Below, in pieces: positions 25,597-34,163 of a DNA stretch of 64,000 nt (its first letter is position 1; every line of letters begins with the position of its first letter). The translations under genes were made by a program, and so were the position numbers. The notes below the pieces were generated by a model. That model was not told where the DNA came from, made no database searches, and saw nothing but the letters and a program-made list of their open reading frames with translations. Source of the stretch: Siccirubricoccus deserti (lineage in GTDB: Bacteria; Pseudomonadota; Alphaproteobacteria; Acetobacterales; Acetobacteraceae); contig NZ_JACOMF010000002.1 in the NCBI RefSeq assembly GCF_014283215.1, positions 62,001-126,000 of the forward strand, read 5' to 3'.

Positions 25597-26913
25597 ATGC
25601 AACATATCACGCGACGCGCCACGCTTGCATTGGGTGCCGCCAGCCTCGCCACCGGCGCGCAGGCCCAGGGTGTGCCCCGCGCCGAAATCCCGCCGCCGGC
25701 CCAGCCGATCGAGCAGGGCGCCGCGCTGCGGGTCATCCGCCCTGCCCGCTTCATCGATGCCGACGAGACCATCTTCCGCGAGAATGCCGCGCGCTTCTCG
25801 GAACGCTACAACGTCCCGGTCCGCGTCGACTTCGTTGGCTGGGAGGACATCCGCCCGCAAACCGCCGTCATCGCCAATACCGGCAGCGGCCCGGACGTGG
25901 TCATCGGCTGGGCCGACGACCCGCATGTCTATGTCGACAAGCTGCACGACCTGAGCGAACTCGCCGACTATCTCGGCCGGCGCTACGGCGGCTGGTCCTT
26001 CCTCGCGCGCAAATATGGCATGCAGCACAACAGCACGAAGTGGATCGGCATTCCCTTCGGCGGCGGCACGGGGCCGATCTGCTACCGTGCCTCCGCTCTG
26101 CGCGAGGCCGGCTTCGACAAGCTGCCGGAGGACCATGCCGGCTTCCTTCGCCTCTGCCAGGCGCTGAAGCGCATCAACAAGCCGGCCGGCTTCGCCCTCG
26201 GCAATGCCGTCGGCGACGGCAACGGCTTCGCCAACTGGCTGCTCTGGTCACATGGCGCGTCGCTGACCGACGAGGAAGGGACGATCAGCATCAACAGCCG
26301 TGAGACCCTCGCCGCGCTGAACTACCTGCGGGAACTGTATCCGACCTTCGCCCCAGGCACCCTTTCCTGGCTCGATCCCTCGAACAACCGCGCCTATGCC
26401 TCGCAGGAGGTGCACCTCACCGCGAACGGCGTCTCACTCTATTACGCGTTGAAGAACGATCCCCGCACCAAGCCGATCGCCGACGACACCGAGCACGCGC
26501 CGCTGCCGCGCGGCGTCTCCGCCGGCCCGCCGCAATCGGCAACGGTGCTGAACGCCATGGTCTTCCGCCATGTGCGCTATCCCAACGCGGCGAAGGAGTT
26601 CATCCGCTTCATGATGGAGGCGGAGCAGTACGATCCCTGGCTGACCGGCAGCCTCGGCTACTGGTCGCAGCCGCTCGAAGCCTACCGGCAGAGCGCGGTC
26701 TGGACCTCCGATCCCAAGCTGACGTTGTTCCGCGAGGCGATGAACCACCAGTACTGGAGCGGCTACAAGGGCCCGATCACCCAGGCGTCGGGCGCCGTCG
26801 CCGCGGATTACGTGCTGGTGCAGATGTGCTCTTCCGTCGCCTCCGGCCAGGCGACGCCGGAAGCGGCGGCGCGGGAGGCCGAGCGGCGGGCGCGGCGCTA
26901 CTACCGGGCGTGA
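25597..26913 (+). CDS. ABC transporter extracellular solute-binding protein (family 1, sugar-type)
   Basis: 438 residues. The leader MQHITRRATLALGAASLATGAQAQ contains TRRATLALG, a likely Tat signal. The mature protein has the family 1 fold pattern: NVPVRVDFVGWEDIRPQTAVIANTGSGPDVVIGW, WIGIPFGGGTGPICYRASAL, FALGNAVGDGNGFANWLLWSHG, and FMMEAEQYDPWLTGSLGYW. GGGAGGA lies ahead of the ATG. No ABC permease or ATPase gene is adjacent, so it is an orphan receptor here. The ligand (sugar, polyol or other) is unknown. A strong hairpin follows the stop. Confidence 0.88.
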   Translation: MQHITRRATLALGAASLATGAQAQGVPRAEIPPPAQPIEQGAALRVIRPARFIDADETIFRENAARFSERYNVPVRVDFVGWEDIRPQTAVIANTGSGPDVVIGWADDPHVYVDKLHDLSELADYLGRRYGGWSFLARKYGMQHNSTKWIGIPFGGGTGPICYRASALREAGFDKLPEDHAGFLRLCQALKRINKPAGFALGNAVGDGNGFANWLLWSHGASLTDEEGTISINSRETLAALNYLRELYPTFAPGTLSWLDPSNNRAYASQEVHLTANGVSLYYALKNDPRTKPIADDTEHAPLPRGVSAGPPQSATVLNAMVFRHVRYPNAAKEFIRFMMEAEQYDPWLTGSLGYWSQPLEAYRQSAVWTSDPKLTLFREAMNHQYWSGYKGPITQASGAVAADYVLVQMCSSVASGQATPEAAAREAERRARRYYRA

Positions 26914-26920
26914 GCCGAGG

Positions 26921-26949
26921 CAAGGCGGAGAGCAGTGCTCTCCGCCTTG
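26921..26949 (+). terminator. Strong hairpin after the solute-binding-protein gene
   Basis: CAAGGCGGAGAGCA and TGCTCTCCGCCTTG form an almost unbroken inverted repeat of 14 bases, beginning seven bases after the stop. It is a good candidate terminator although only a short CTT, not a long T tract, ends it. Confidence 0.6.
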
Positions 26950-27015
26950 ACCTGCCGGCACCGGGGGGCGCTACATTTGCGCCATAACGCCGCATCGGAC
27001 GGCGGGAGGAATGCG

Positions 27016-27903
27016 ATGCCCTTGCAGCTCACCCCACTCCATCCGCTGTTCGCCGCCGAGGTCCGCGGCCTGGACCTGCGGACCACCCCCGATCCCGCGC
27101 TCTGCGACGAGATCCATCGCGCGATGGACCGCTACGCGGTGCTGGTCTTCCCCGACCAGCAGATCGACGACGACCAGCAGATGGCCTTCGGCCAGGCGCT
27201 CGGCCCGCTGGAGCAGACCCGTGGCGTGGTCGATGCGCACAAGCAGCGCCTCAAGCACCAGCAGATGGCGGACATCTCCAACATCGACCTGGACGGCAAG
27301 CTGCTGGGGGCCGATGACCGGCGGCGGATGTTCAACCTCGGCAACCAGCTCTGGCATTCCGACAGCAGCTTCAAGGCGACGCCGGCGAAATACTCCATGC
27401 TGCATGCCCGGCTGATCCCGCCCGAGGGCGGCGAGACCGAATTCGCCGACATGCGCGCCGCCTGGGATGCGCTGCCGGAGAAGACCAAGGCGAAGATCCG
27501 CGACATGGTGACGGAGCACAGCCTGATCTTCTCCCGCGGCAAGCTCGGCTTCACCGACTATACGGAGCAGGAGCGGAAGGATTTCGCCCCGGTGCAGCAG
27601 CGGCTGGTGCGCTGGCACCCGGGCTCGCAGCGGCATTCGATCTACCTGTCCTCGCACATCGGCCGCATCCTCGGCTGGCCGACACCGGAAGCCATGGCGC
27701 TGATCCGCCAGCTGGAGGAGTTCGCGACGCAGCGGCCCTTCGTCTACAGCCACCGCTGGCGGCAATGGGACATCGTGATGTGGGACAACCGCGCCACCAT
27801 GCACCGCGCCCGGCCCTATGAGGACCAAACCTTCGCCCGCGACATGCGGCGGGTGACGCTGACCGATGTGGCGCCGACCCTGGAACAGCAGATGGCAGCC
27901 TGA
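27016..27903 (+). CDS. TauD/TfdA family 2-oxoglutarate dioxygenase
   Basis: 295 residues, a common length for this family. The metal site is His-x-Asp in QLWHSDSSFKATPAKYSMLHA and the distal His in WDNRATMHRARPYE; the following RDMRRVTL arginine is the usual 2-oxoglutarate anchor. Other blocks: AEVRGLDLRT and YAVLVFPDQQ at the N-terminus. GGGAGGA lies five bases before the ATG at 27016. TfdA and TauD members oxidise phenoxyacetates or sulfonates; many in Acetobacteraceae are uncharacterised, so the substrate remains open. Confidence 0.92.
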   Translation: MPLQLTPLHPLFAAEVRGLDLRTTPDPALCDEIHRAMDRYAVLVFPDQQIDDDQQMAFGQALGPLEQTRGVVDAHKQRLKHQQMADISNIDLDGKLLGADDRRRMFNLGNQLWHSDSSFKATPAKYSMLHARLIPPEGGETEFADMRAAWDALPEKTKAKIRDMVTEHSLIFSRGKLGFTDYTEQERKDFAPVQQRLVRWHPGSQRHSIYLSSHIGRILGWPTPEAMALIRQLEEFATQRPFVYSHRWRQWDIVMWDNRATMHRARPYEDQTFARDMRRVTLTDVAPTLEQQMAA

Positions 27904-27939
27904 GGGCGGCGGGCCCGCCGGCGGGCCGCCAGCGCCTCC

Positions 27940-28515
27940 TCATCCCTCCGCCGCATCCACCTCCCGTCCGCGGCCGTCGCGGCGGAACACCTCCGCCAGA
28001 TGTGGCCGCAACCGGAGCTGGTGCCGGTAGAGCAGCGGCGCCGCAGCCACCAACGTGCCGCCACGCCCGAGCATGGCATCGCCCAGCTCCAGGATGCGCA
28101 GGTTGGGCCAGGCCTTCTCGCGGATCGCCAGGATGCCCCGCAGGATCGCCTCCGCCGGCAGCGCCGGCTGGGCCTGTGCCAGGATCAGCGTCATCGCCGC
28201 GGTGGAACGGGAGATGCCGGCGTGGCAATGCACCAGCAACCGCGCCGCCGCCTCCGCCTGAAGGCCGCGGCCGAAGCCGAGGATGGCGGCGACATCCTCC
28301 GGCTGGGGCGCCACCACCCCGGGCCGCTCCTCGATCACGTCGTGGAAGCGCAGCTCCAGTTTGGCGTGCTCGCCGAAGCTGCCGAAGGCTTCGGGCACCG
28401 GCCATTCGGGGTCCAGGATGGACAGCACATGGCTGACCCCGGTCTCGCAATGGCCGGCAATCTCCTCGATGCCGCAGACGCTGATGTCGAAGGGGGCGAT
28501 GCCGTTCATGGCCAC
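27940..28515 (-). CDS. Protein tyrosine/dual-specificity phosphatase family protein
   Basis: 191 residues. The P-loop LLVHCHAGISRSTAAMTLIL matches HCx5R(S/T), the cysteine-phosphatase active site. Upstream, LELRFHDVIEE may supply the general-acid Asp. The N-terminus (APFDISVCGIEEI) is typical of small prokaryotic relatives often annotated as protein tyrosine phosphatase. The last 40 residues are basic. The target is unknown; it is divergent from radA and convergent with the dioxygenase gene. Confidence 0.85.
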   Translation of the reverse strand: MAMNGIAPFDISVCGIEEIAGHCETGVSHVLSILDPEWPVPEAFGSFGEHAKLELRFHDVIEERPGVVAPQPEDVAAILGFGRGLQAEAAARLLVHCHAGISRSTAAMTLILAQAQPALPAEAILRGILAIREKAWPNLRILELGDAMLGRGGTLVAAAPLLYRHQLRLRPHLAEVFRRDGRGREVDAAEG

Positions 28516-28668
28516 AGCCTGCGCCGGCTGGCACCCATGGTCCAGACTCCGTGGATGACCTGCGGCGGTAGCGGCGCTATATCAACGTTCACTTTTCGTA
28601 CCCGAGCTGCAAACGCTGCCTGGGTTTTCCTGAAGCGCAAGCCCCCAGAGGTTTGCTTGGGAGGTCCC

Positions 28669-30081
28669 TTGGCCAAGGAACGCAACCGCTTCGTCTGCCA
28701 GTCCTGCGGCGCCGTTCATCCGAAATGGCAGGGCCGCTGCGACGCCTGCGGCGAATGGAACACCCTGCAGGAGGAAGCCGCGCCCGCGGCCCGCGGCCCC
28801 GGCCCGGCGGCGCGCACCGGCGGCGGCAGGCGGGTGGAATTCGTCGGGCTGATGGGCGAGACGGCGCCGCCCGCCCGCATTCCAACCGGCTTGGAGGAAC
28901 TGGACCGGGTGCTCGGCGGCGGCATCGTCCCGGCCTCCGCCGTGCTGGTGGGCGGCGACCCTGGCATCGGCAAATCCACCATCCTGCTGCAGGCCGCCGC
29001 CCGCATCGCCGCATCCGGCCAGCGCGTGCTCTACATCAGCGGCGAGGAGGCGGTGGATCAGGTGCGGCTGCGCGCCCGGCGGCTCGGGCTGGAGCAGGCG
29101 CCGCTGGCGCTGGCCGCCGCCACCGCGCTGCGCGACATCTCCGCCAGCCTGGAACAGGAGCCGGAGGCCGCGCTGGTGGTCATCGATTCCATTCAGACCC
29201 TCTGGCTGGACGCGCTGGACAGCGCACCGGGCACCGTCGCCCAGGTCCGCACCTGCGCCGCGGAGCTGATCCGCCAGGCCAAGTCGCGCGGCTTCGCCCT
29301 GGTGCTGATCGGCCATGTGACCAAGGAAGGCACCCTGGCCGGGCCGCGGGTGCTGGAGCACATGGTCGACGCCACGCTCTATTTCGAAGGCGACCGCGGC
29401 CACCAGTTCCGCATTTTGCGCGCGGTGAAGAACCGCTTCGGCGCCACCGACGAGATCGGCGTCTTCGAGATGACCGAACGCGGGCTGGTCGAGGTCCCCA
29501 ACCCCTCCGCCCTCTTCCTGGCGGAGCGCCGCGGCAATGTCTCCGGCAGCGCGGTCTTCGCCGGCATTGAAGGGACGCGGCCGGTGCTGGTCGAGGTCCA
29601 GGCGCTGCTCGCCCCCTCGGCCGGCGGCAGTCCGCGGCGGCAGGTGGTGGGCTGGGACAGCGGCAGGTTGGCAATGCTGATGGCGGTGCTGGAAGCCCGC
29701 TGCGGCATGACGCTTGGGATGAACGACGTCTATCTCAACATCGCCGGCGGGTTGCGCATCGCCGAGCCGGCAGCCGATTTGGCCGTCGCCGCCGCGCTGG
29801 TCTCCGCCGCGACCGATCGACCGACCGATCCCGGCACCGTCTATTTCGGCGAGATCGGCCTCTCCGGCGAGATCCGGCAGGTGGCGCAGGCCGAGGCACG
29901 GCTGCGGGAGGCGCAGAAGCTCGGCTTTGGCGCCGCCGTTTTGCCCCGCCGCGCCGCCCGTGGCGGCCGCCCGCCAGCGGCGCTGGACGGGCTGAAGCTC
30001 ACCGAGATTGGCCACATCGCCGATCTGGTGGCGCCCTTCGCCGCCAAGCCGGGGCGGAAAGACGCGTTGAAATCCACTTGA
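28669..30081 (+). CDS. radA: DNA repair protein RadA
   Basis: 470 residues when started at the TTG at 28669, which gives LAKERNRFVCQSCG, the normal RadA N-terminus, and has GGGAGG four bases upstream; the in-frame ATG at 28555 lacks a ribosome site. Domains: C4 zinc finger (CQSCG...CDACG, residues 10-27), RecA-like ATPase with Walker A GGDPGIGKST, the KNRFGATDEIG motif specific to RadA, and a C-terminal Lon-protease-like domain (MNDVYLNIAGGLRIAEPAADLAVAAAL). RadA processes branched recombination intermediates and drives branch migration in DNA repair. Here it stands alone. Confidence 0.95.
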   Translation: MAKERNRFVCQSCGAVHPKWQGRCDACGEWNTLQEEAAPAARGPGPAARTGGGRRVEFVGLMGETAPPARIPTGLEELDRVLGGGIVPASAVLVGGDPGIGKSTILLQAAARIAASGQRVLYISGEEAVDQVRLRARRLGLEQAPLALAAATALRDISASLEQEPEAALVVIDSIQTLWLDALDSAPGTVAQVRTCAAELIRQAKSRGFALVLIGHVTKEGTLAGPRVLEHMVDATLYFEGDRGHQFRILRAVKNRFGATDEIGVFEMTERGLVEVPNPSALFLAERRGNVSGSAVFAGIEGTRPVLVEVQALLAPSAGGSPRRQVVGWDSGRLAMLMAVLEARCGMTLGMNDVYLNIAGGLRIAEPAADLAVAAALVSAATDRPTDPGTVYFGEIGLSGEIRQVAQAEARLREAQKLGFGAAVLPRRAARGGRPPAALDGLKLTEIGHIADLVAPFAAKPGRKDALKST

Positions 30082-30150
30082 GCCGTATCGTTGGCCGAGG
30101 CAATGGTGCGGCCATCGCCCGGATGACGGGCCGGACAGGAGGAGAGTCCA

Positions 30151-31122
30151 TTGCCCAGCCGCCGCGCATTGCTCGCGCTTGCCACCCTGCTGCCCGCCAC
30201 GGCCCGCGCCGCCAGCTTCCCCGACCGGCCGGTGCGGCTCATCGTTCCCTTCGCGCCCGGCGGCAATGCCGATACCGTGGGCCGGGTGCTCGCGCCGCGC
30301 CTCGCGGATGTGCTCGGCCAGCCGGTGGTGGTGGAGAACCGCGCCGGTGCCGGCGGCAACGTCGCCGCCACCGCCTTCGCCCGCGCCCGGCCGGATGGCT
30401 ATTCGATCTTTCTTGGCTCGAACGGGCCGCTGACGGTGAACCCGACCATCCAAGCCAACCTCGGCTATGAGCCGAGCCGGGATTTCGCCCCGCTCGGGCT
30501 GGCGGTGCGCACCCCCAATGTGCTGGCGGTGCATAAGAGCGTGCCGGCGCGGACCCTGCAGGAGCTGATCGCCCTGGGGAAAGCGGCGCCAGGCAGCATC
30601 TCGGTCGGCTCCTCGGGCACCGGCAGCACCTCGCATCTGGCGATCGAGAGCTTCAACGCAATGACCGGCGCGGCGCTGCAGCACGTACCCTATGGCAGCG
30701 GCGGGGCGATGTCGCCCGACCTCATCGCTGGCAACGTCCAGTGCGGGGTGACCGAGATCTCCACCGCCCTGCCGCTGCACCGTGACGGCGCGGTGCGGAT
30801 CCTTGGCGTCGGCTCGGCCCGCCGGCTGGCGGTGGCACCGGATGTGCCGACCATGGAGGAGCAGGGCCTTACCGGCTACCGCGCCGCCGCCTTCCTTGGG
30901 CTGGTGGTGCCGGCCGGGACGCCGGCGGAGGTCATGGCGCCGCTCGCCGCCGCCCTGGCCGCGGCGGTGGCCGACCCGCCGTCGCGCAAGCGTTTCGAAG
31001 ATATGGGCAGCGAGATGGCCAGCCCGGAGGAGGCGACGCCGGCCGGCTTCGCCGCCTTCCTGGTGCGGGAGACCGCCTGGACTCGCGAAGTGGCGGGACG
31101 CGCCGGCCTGCGGCCGAGCTGA
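30151..31122 (+). CDS. Bug/TctC-family tripartite tricarboxylate substrate-binding protein (orphan)
   Basis: 323 residues starting from TTG with AGGAGGAG six bases ahead. Signal: MPSRRALLALATLLPATARAA. Bug motifs: FPDRPVRLIVPFAPGGNADTV, VVVENRAGAGGNVAA, VGSSGTGSTSHLAIESF, HVPYGSGGAMSPDLIAG, and AFLGLVVPAGTP. It is the periplasmic receptor type of TTT systems, but no tctA or tctB accompanies it, as is common for Bug proteins in this lineage. The ligand is unknown. Confidence 0.92.
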   Translation: MPSRRALLALATLLPATARAASFPDRPVRLIVPFAPGGNADTVGRVLAPRLADVLGQPVVVENRAGAGGNVAATAFARARPDGYSIFLGSNGPLTVNPTIQANLGYEPSRDFAPLGLAVRTPNVLAVHKSVPARTLQELIALGKAAPGSISVGSSGTGSTSHLAIESFNAMTGAALQHVPYGSGGAMSPDLIAGNVQCGVTEISTALPLHRDGAVRILGVGSARRLAVAPDVPTMEEQGLTGYRAAAFLGLVVPAGTPAEVMAPLAAALAAAVADPPSRKRFEDMGSEMASPEEATPAGFAAFLVRETAWTREVAGRAGLRPS

Positions 31123-31133
31123 GGCTTCTCCAT

Positions 31134-31152
31134 AAAACTGCTGCGCAGTTTT
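31134..31152. terminator. Bidirectional terminator between convergent genes
   Basis: AAAACTGC-TGC-GCAGTTTT: a perfect eight-base stem with runs of A on one side and T on the other, placed between the ends of the Bug gene and the GGDEF-EAL gene. It can serve both strands. A second short hairpin (GGGACC-CGAT-GGTCCC, 31159-31174) follows. Confidence 0.65.
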
Positions 31153-31268
31153 GCGGGGGGGACCCGATGGTCCCTCCCAATCGGCGCTTCGGCACGGCCT
31201 TCAGTGGCAAAGCCGCGGAAGGCACACTGGGACTTGACGGGACGGTCTGCCGGCCGGCCCGTTCGCCT

Positions 31269-33164
31269 TCAGGCGGGGGCCACCGCCAGCGTCGGCACCG
31301 CCTGGTCTCGCAGCAGTGCGGCGAATTCGCGAGGAGGCATGGGCCGGCCGAACAGGTAGCCTTGCGCCTCCTCGCAGCCCTCCCGCCGCAGCGCCTGCAA
31401 TTGCCCGCTGGTCTCCACCCCCTCGGCATTCACCCGGATGCCGAGGCTGTGGCTCAGCCCGATCACCGCGCGGATGATGGCGGCGGACTCGGCGCTGCGG
31501 TCCATGCCGCGGACGAAGCCGCTGTCGATCTTCAGCTTGTCGAAGGGGAATTGCCGCAGGTAGCTGAGGCTGGAATACCCCGTGCCGAAGTCATCGAGCA
31601 CGATCCGCACGCCAAGCGCCTTCAGCCGCCGCAGCTTCTCCAGCGTCTGCTCGCTGTCCTGCAGCAGCGCGCCCTCGGTGATCTCCACCTCCAGCCGGCG
31701 GGGGTCGAAGCCGGTCTCGGCCAGGATGCGGGCGAATGTCTCGGCCAGGTCGCGCTGACGGAATTGCAGCGGCGAGACATTCACCGCGATCCGCAACGGC
31801 GCCCAGCCGACGGCTTCCAGGCAGGCCTGGCGCAGCACATGCTCGCCCAGCGTGCCGATCAGCCCGGTATCCTCGGCCAGCGGGATGAAATCGGTCGGCG
31901 GCACCGCGCCGCGCTCCGGGTGGTGCCAGCGCACCAGCGCCTCGGCACCGATGATCCGCGTGTTGCCCAGCTCGACCTGCGGCTGGAAATGCACCGCCAG
32001 CTCCCCGGCCGCCAGCGCCTGGCGCAGGTCGCCTTCCAGGGAGCGGCGGGCGCGTAGCTTGTCGTCCATTGCCGGCTCGAAGAAGCAGGCGCGGTTGCCG
32101 CCCTCCGCCTTGGCGGCATGAAGCGCGAGGTCGGCGGCGCGCATCAGCTGGCCGGGATCGGCGGCGACGCCGGCATCGCCGGGCAGGGCGATGCCGATAC
32201 TGGTGCCGATTACCAGTTCCGTCCCCTCCAGCCAGATCGGCTGGCGGATCGCCTCGATCAGCCGCTCGGCAATGCCGGCGGCGTCTTGCCGCACCGTCAC
32301 CGGGTCGATGATGACGGCGAATTCGTCGCCGCCGAAGCGGGCCAGCGTGTCGGTCTGGCGCAGCGCGCCGCGGCAGCGCGCGGCCATTTCCCGCAGCAGC
32401 CGGTCGCCGGCGGCATGGCCCAGCGTATCGTTGACCTCCTTGAAGCGGTCGAGGTCGATGGTCAGCAGGGCGAAGCTGCTGCGCAGCCGGCAGGCCTCCA
32501 GCACCTCCTCCAGCCGGCGGTGCAGGGCCACGCGGTTCGGCAGGCCGGTCAGCGCATCCTGCTGCGCCATTCGGTGCAGGTCGGCCTCGGCCCGCAGCCG
32601 CTCGGTCACGTCCTCGAAGGTGGTGACAAAGCAGCCATCGGGCAGTTGCCGCCGCCTGGTGATCAGCGTGCGCCCGTCCGGCAGGGCCAGCCGCTGAGGT
32701 CGCAGCTCGGCGCCGTGGCGCGGCTGCAGGGTACGGGTCAGCGCAGCGGCGATCGCCGCCTCCCCGCCCTCGGCCAGCACGCTGTGGCGCAGCATCTCAG
32801 CCAGCGGGGTGCCGAGCCGGACCACGCCGTGCGGGACCCGCAGCAGCTCCAGCAGCCGGGTGTTCCAGACGATGCAATGGCCAGCCGGGTCGTAGAGGCA
32901 GAGCCCGTCCGACATGTTCTCGAGCGCCGCGGTGAAATGCATGTTCTGCTGCGCCAGGGTGGCGACCGAGGCTTCGAGGCTGGCATTGGTCTGGTCCAGC
33001 TCCTCGGCCATCAGCGCGCTGGCGCGCTCGACCCGCAGCCGGTCGAGGTCGGCATGGTCGTAGGTGGTGGCGACCAGGGCGAGCAGCACGTCCAGGTCGA
33101 CCGCCCCATCAGCCTGACGGGCCTGGGCCAGCTGCCGGTCGAGCAGCCGATGCCGGGTGGTCAT
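31269..33164 (-). CDS. PAS-GGDEF-EAL cyclic di-GMP signalling protein
   Basis: 631 residues, no membrane segment. Residues 1-75 are helical (possibly coiled-coil), about 76-190 a PAS domain (LENMSDGLCLYDPAGHCIVWN), about 200-360 a GGDEF domain with intact RFGGDEFA at 277-284 and an RxxD inhibitory site (RQTD, 269-272), and about 375-625 an EAL domain with IIGAEALVRWHHPERG and VLDDFGTGYSSLSYL. Both the diguanylate cyclase and the phosphodiesterase motifs look complete, so the net activity cannot be called. Cyclic di-GMP activates the PilZ-bearing cellulose synthase in this window, a possible but unproven link. Its ATG overlaps the stop of the small upstream ORF. Confidence 0.93.
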   Translation of the reverse strand: MTTRHRLLDRQLAQARQADGAVDLDVLLALVATTYDHADLDRLRVERASALMAEELDQTNASLEASVATLAQQNMHFTAALENMSDGLCLYDPAGHCIVWNTRLLELLRVPHGVVRLGTPLAEMLRHSVLAEGGEAAIAAALTRTLQPRHGAELRPQRLALPDGRTLITRRRQLPDGCFVTTFEDVTERLRAEADLHRMAQQDALTGLPNRVALHRRLEEVLEACRLRSSFALLTIDLDRFKEVNDTLGHAAGDRLLREMAARCRGALRQTDTLARFGGDEFAVIIDPVTVRQDAAGIAERLIEAIRQPIWLEGTELVIGTSIGIALPGDAGVAADPGQLMRAADLALHAAKAEGGNRACFFEPAMDDKLRARRSLEGDLRQALAAGELAVHFQPQVELGNTRIIGAEALVRWHHPERGAVPPTDFIPLAEDTGLIGTLGEHVLRQACLEAVGWAPLRIAVNVSPLQFRQRDLAETFARILAETGFDPRRLEVEITEGALLQDSEQTLEKLRRLKALGVRIVLDDFGTGYSSLSYLRQFPFDKLKIDSGFVRGMDRSAESAAIIRAVIGLSHSLGIRVNAEGVETSGQLQALRREGCEEAQGYLFGRPMPPREFAALLRDQAVPTLAVAPA

Positions 33165-33436
33165 GCGCCGCGCCCGCCGGGCAGGGGGGTCGCCATGGCT
33201 TGGTCGCGCTTCTCGATACCGTCGGCGCCGCGGTCGGTGATCCCGTCGGCCGGGACATGCCCGCCGCTGCGGCCGAACAGAAGCGTCTCCGGTGCCAGGG
33301 CACGCAATGCGGCGTGGCGGAGGCCATCCCCCAGCGTCGCATCGTCGCCGAAATGCGTTGCGAACTCAGGGCCAAATTCGATCCGCCGGGGAGACCAGCC
33401 GATGGTCGTGGTCCAGGTCAGGGTGGCCGTCTGCAT
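33161..33436 (-). CDS. Small uncharacterised protein coupled to the GGDEF-EAL gene
   Basis: 91 residues from the ATG at 33436, preceded by GGGGAG. The sequence begins MQTATLTWTTTIGWSPRRIEF, continues THFGDDATLGDGLRHAALRAL, and becomes Gly/Asp-rich. No known domain is recognised. The stop overlaps the next start (ATGA), so it is translated with the c-di-GMP gene. It could be a sensory partner, or the shortened remnant of a longer sensor such as a FIST-domain protein, a family often found beside GGDEF genes; the evidence for that is thin. Confidence 0.5.
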   Translation of the reverse strand: MQTATLTWTTTIGWSPRRIEFGPEFATHFGDDATLGDGLRHAALRALAPETLLFGRSGGHVPADGITDRGADGIEKRDQAMATPLPGGRGA

Positions 33437-33594
33437 GCGCGCTCCCCGGGGTTCCGCAGCGTGGTGGCGGTCCGGCAAGCGACACAATGTCGAAGCTCGG
33501 ATGAATCCGTGGTTACGAAGCCGGAGAGGGACGCTGGCGCTGGCGGTCCCGCCACGTGGACTCCCCGCCCCCCCGCCGCTATATCCGGCCGACG

Positions 33595-34155
33595 ATGACC
33601 TGGGTCGACGGGGTGGTAGTGGCGGTGCTCGCCGTCTCGGCGGTGCTCGCCTTTCTGCGGGGGCTGGTGCACGAGGTGCTGGGGGTGGGTGCCTGGATCG
33701 GCGCCGCCGTGCTGGCGCTGGCGCTGCGCCCGCAAGTGGCGCCGCTGCTGCAGGACACGGTGGAGCCGCCGTGGCTGGCGGATGCGCTGGCCAGCGGCGG
33801 CGTCTTCCTGGTGGTGCTGCTGGTGCTGAAGCTGATCATCGGCGCCATCGCCCGGCGGGTGCAGGATTCGATGCTGGGCGGCACCGACCGTGCCCTGGGG
33901 CTGGTATTCGGCGTGGCCCGGGGTGCCTTTCTCGTGATCCTTACCTATATCATCTGCGGCATGCTGCTACCCGCCGCCGACCGATGGCCGGAGCCGGTGC
34001 GCGACGCCCGATCGTTGCCGCTGGTGATCGACGGCGCCCGTTGGCTGGTGGCGCAGCTGCCGCCCGAATACCGCCCCCGCGTGGCCGAGCCCCCGGTCCA
34101 ACGCGGCCCGACCCTGGATGACTTCATGCGACCGCCGGCCCGCAACCGGACGTGA
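33595..34155 (+). CDS. cvpA: CvpA family membrane protein
   Basis: 186 residues with four hydrophobic segments (about 3-22, 27-45, 65-85, 102-125), the CvpA topology. The N-terminus MTWVDGVVVAVLAVSAVLAFLRG and the EVLGVGAWIGA block fit the family. It lies eight bases before purF; cvpA-purF is a widely conserved pair. CvpA was first linked to colicin V production and is now tied to envelope homeostasis, with unclear mechanism. A GTG at 33556 would add 13 residues, but the ATG matches homologue starts. Confidence 0.9.
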   Translation: MTWVDGVVVAVLAVSAVLAFLRGLVHEVLGVGAWIGAAVLALALRPQVAPLLQDTVEPPWLADALASGGVFLVVLLVLKLIIGAIARRVQDSMLGGTDRALGLVFGVARGAFLVILTYIICGMLLPAADRWPEPVRDARSLPLVIDGARWLVAQLPPEYRPRVAEPPVQRGPTLDDFMRPPARNRT

Positions 34156-34163
34156 GGACCAGC

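Noticed and set aside
28582-30780. 732-residue minus-strand open frame
   Set aside because: It is antisense to radA and the Bug gene, both of which have clear family signatures.
33161-33436. Calling the small ORF a FIST-domain protein
   Set aside because: It is far too short for a FIST domain and the similarity is only impressionistic; kept as uncharacterised.
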